From Gelidibacter maritimus (GTDB lineage: Bacteria; Bacteroidota; Bacteroidia; Flavobacteriales; Flavobacteriaceae): DNA of 64,000 bases. Shown here in pieces: positions 62,870-64,000 of the stretch (its first letter is position 1; every line of letters begins with the position of its first letter). The stretch spans positions 83,847 to 147,846 of the forward strand of contig NZ_JACGLT010000011.1 in assembly GCF_014062315.1 (NCBI RefSeq). The letters are read 5' to 3'. Position numbers and translations under genes: made by a program. The notes below the pieces were generated by a model. It worked only from the letters and a program-made list of their open reading frames with translations. It ran no database searches and was not told the origin of the DNA.

Positions 62870-63841
62870 TTAATTAATCTTTAACACTGACACATGGGCA
62901 TCATCGTACGGTAAACCAGATTTCACGATTGCAAAACACTGTTTCAATAACTTATTGGCTACTGCAATAAGCGCCAATTTTTTACTCTTACCCTTGTTTA
63001 CGATTCGCTCATATATCTCGCGGCACGCTTTGTTGTACTTACAGGCATTGAAAGCACAAAGGAACAACAGGTTACGAAGTTTCTTGTTGCCGACCTTACT
63101 GATCCTGCTACGACCGCGTACACTGCTTCCCGACTCTCGAATTGTAGGTGTAATACCAACATAGCTGCAGAGCTGTGCAGCGGTCTCAAACTTGGAAAAT
63201 CCATCGGTTACCACAATCAAAAACAATGCAGTCTTTATACCTATCCCTGGAACGGTGGTTAAAAGGGTGAGCTGCTGTTGTTGTTCTTTCCTAACAAGCG
63301 AGAGCAGACGCTCCTCGATACCGGCAATCTCCTTGTCCAAGTGTTTTCTGTCCCGTTTCAGGGACCGGTAAACGAACTTGGAGGGAATGCCGAGGGTCTC
63401 TTCGCCGTGCAACTTGTTTTTGGCTGCCGTGCGCTTTTTAAGATAACTGTCCAACAATCGGAACAGTTGCAAACACTCTGCCTGCACATCGGTCAGGGCA
63501 CTGTAAAGTGGAACCTCATTAGCCATCGCATAATCGCAAATAGCTTTGGCATCGCTCTTGTCCGTCTTCACCTTGGCAAGTTTCATCTGTATGAAACGCT
63601 TTACAGACAAGGGATTTACAACCGATACCACTATGTTGCTTTTGTATAGAAACTGTGCGAGCCTATAGTGGTAATAGCCCGTTGCCTCCATCACCACAAT
63701 TGAATCTTGGGGAAGTATCTTTAAAAAGGACTTAAATCCTTTTTCATTATTCTTGAACTGATCGTGGCCACTATTGCTACCGTGCAAATCAAAGACATCT
63801 TTGCTGATGTCAACTCCAAAAGTTTCCTTATATTTATTCAT
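62870..63841 (-). mobile_element. IS110-family transposase
   Basis: A 323-residue DEDD transposase from the ATG at 63841 (MNKYKETFGVDISKDVFDLH); ATGs at 63856 and an upstream start at 63910 also keep the frame. RuvC-like residues are Asp11 (GVDIS), Glu52 (VVMEATGYYH), Asp94 and Asp97 (KTDKSDAKAI). The C-terminal Transposase_20 domain has the helix-hairpin TTVPGIGIKTALFL and the Ser pair 239-240 in RESGSSVRGRSR, near where IS621 has its catalytic serine. The region upstream of it (63842-64000 and beyond) would hold the bridge-RNA gene in this family. Confidence 0.92.
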
Positions 63842-64000
63842 ATCAAAACAATTCATGAAAGAACCAGCTACTTGGGTCACAACAACTTGAAAACGAGATC
63901 TAGGTCTCACAGAACTGAACGTGATTTAAGTAGTAAAAGAGCGGGGATTATCAATGTTGCCGAAGTCTAAAAGCTTCACCGTGTATAGTAACCTTACTCC

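Noticed and set aside
1..64000. CRISPR array
   Set aside because: No regularly spaced 25-40-base direct repeats with unique spacers; the only periodic array (47172-47248) has a 21-bp period and 14-base units.

Overview
The window looks like a chromosome segment of a marine-type Flavobacteriaceae bacterium (Bacteroidota); the genus cannot be fixed from the sequence alone. Supporting signs are AT-rich DNA, promoters of the TTG-N19-TAnnTTTG type, SusC/SusD, OmpP1/FadL, BT_3928-type and DUF4293 proteins, a Rho with a low-complexity insert, and a Bacteroidetes-style conjugative element.

Bases 1-21290 are ordinary core chromosome. They hold cysS (cut by the window edge), folE, a lipoprotein/FadL-like pair, proS, tRNA-Glu, rpsT, rho, a DUF4293 membrane protein, a phosphodiesterase, truA with an ABC exporter, folP-lipoprotein-cdaA (c-di-AMP synthesis) on the minus strand, DUF1599-BT_3928-tpiA-prmA-clpS on the plus strand, a split YeeE/YedE sulfur transporter and tRNA-Arg(ACG).

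From the 3' end of tRNA-Arg onward the window is an integrative conjugative element (ICE) of the CTnDOT-like kind. It starts with a tyrosine integrase (21523-22887), followed by decayed cargo (hsdR remnant, several broken lipoprotein genes) and a structured non-coding region before ssb. The mobilisation block is a hairpin cluster that looks like oriT, then BfmA-like protein, MobB relaxase and coupling ATPase. An AbiE toxin-antitoxin pair is inserted next to the transfer operon traE-F-G-I-J-K-M-N (minus strand). A peptidoglycan amidase, a DnaC-like ATPase with a replication-type protein, an excisionase-like HTH protein and RteC follow. No matching right attachment site was seen, so the element may run past base 64000.

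The most unusual cargo is 44699-58477: a fused alpha-oxoamine-synthase/acyltransferase enzyme in one operon with rteC; divergent from it a DUF7793 (STAS-like) protein and a PAS-AraC regulator; then a MauE/DoxX-beta-propeller membrane protein, a small DUF6520 peptide, and on the other strand SusC, SusD, an S9 peptidase and a small carboxypeptidase-regulatory-domain protein. The divergent intergenic region holds four direct repeats with an exact 21-bp period, and two weaker copies with the same spacing sit just upstream of the promoter of the MauE-propeller gene. This suggests one AraC-type regulon linking a small-molecule-making enzyme, an ICE regulator and a peptide/transport module.

The right end (58.5-64 kb) carries hairpin-rich non-coding DNA, an XRE-type regulator, a zinc-finger protein, a second tyrosine recombinase with a GNAT gene flanked by inverted repeats, and an IS110-family transposase.
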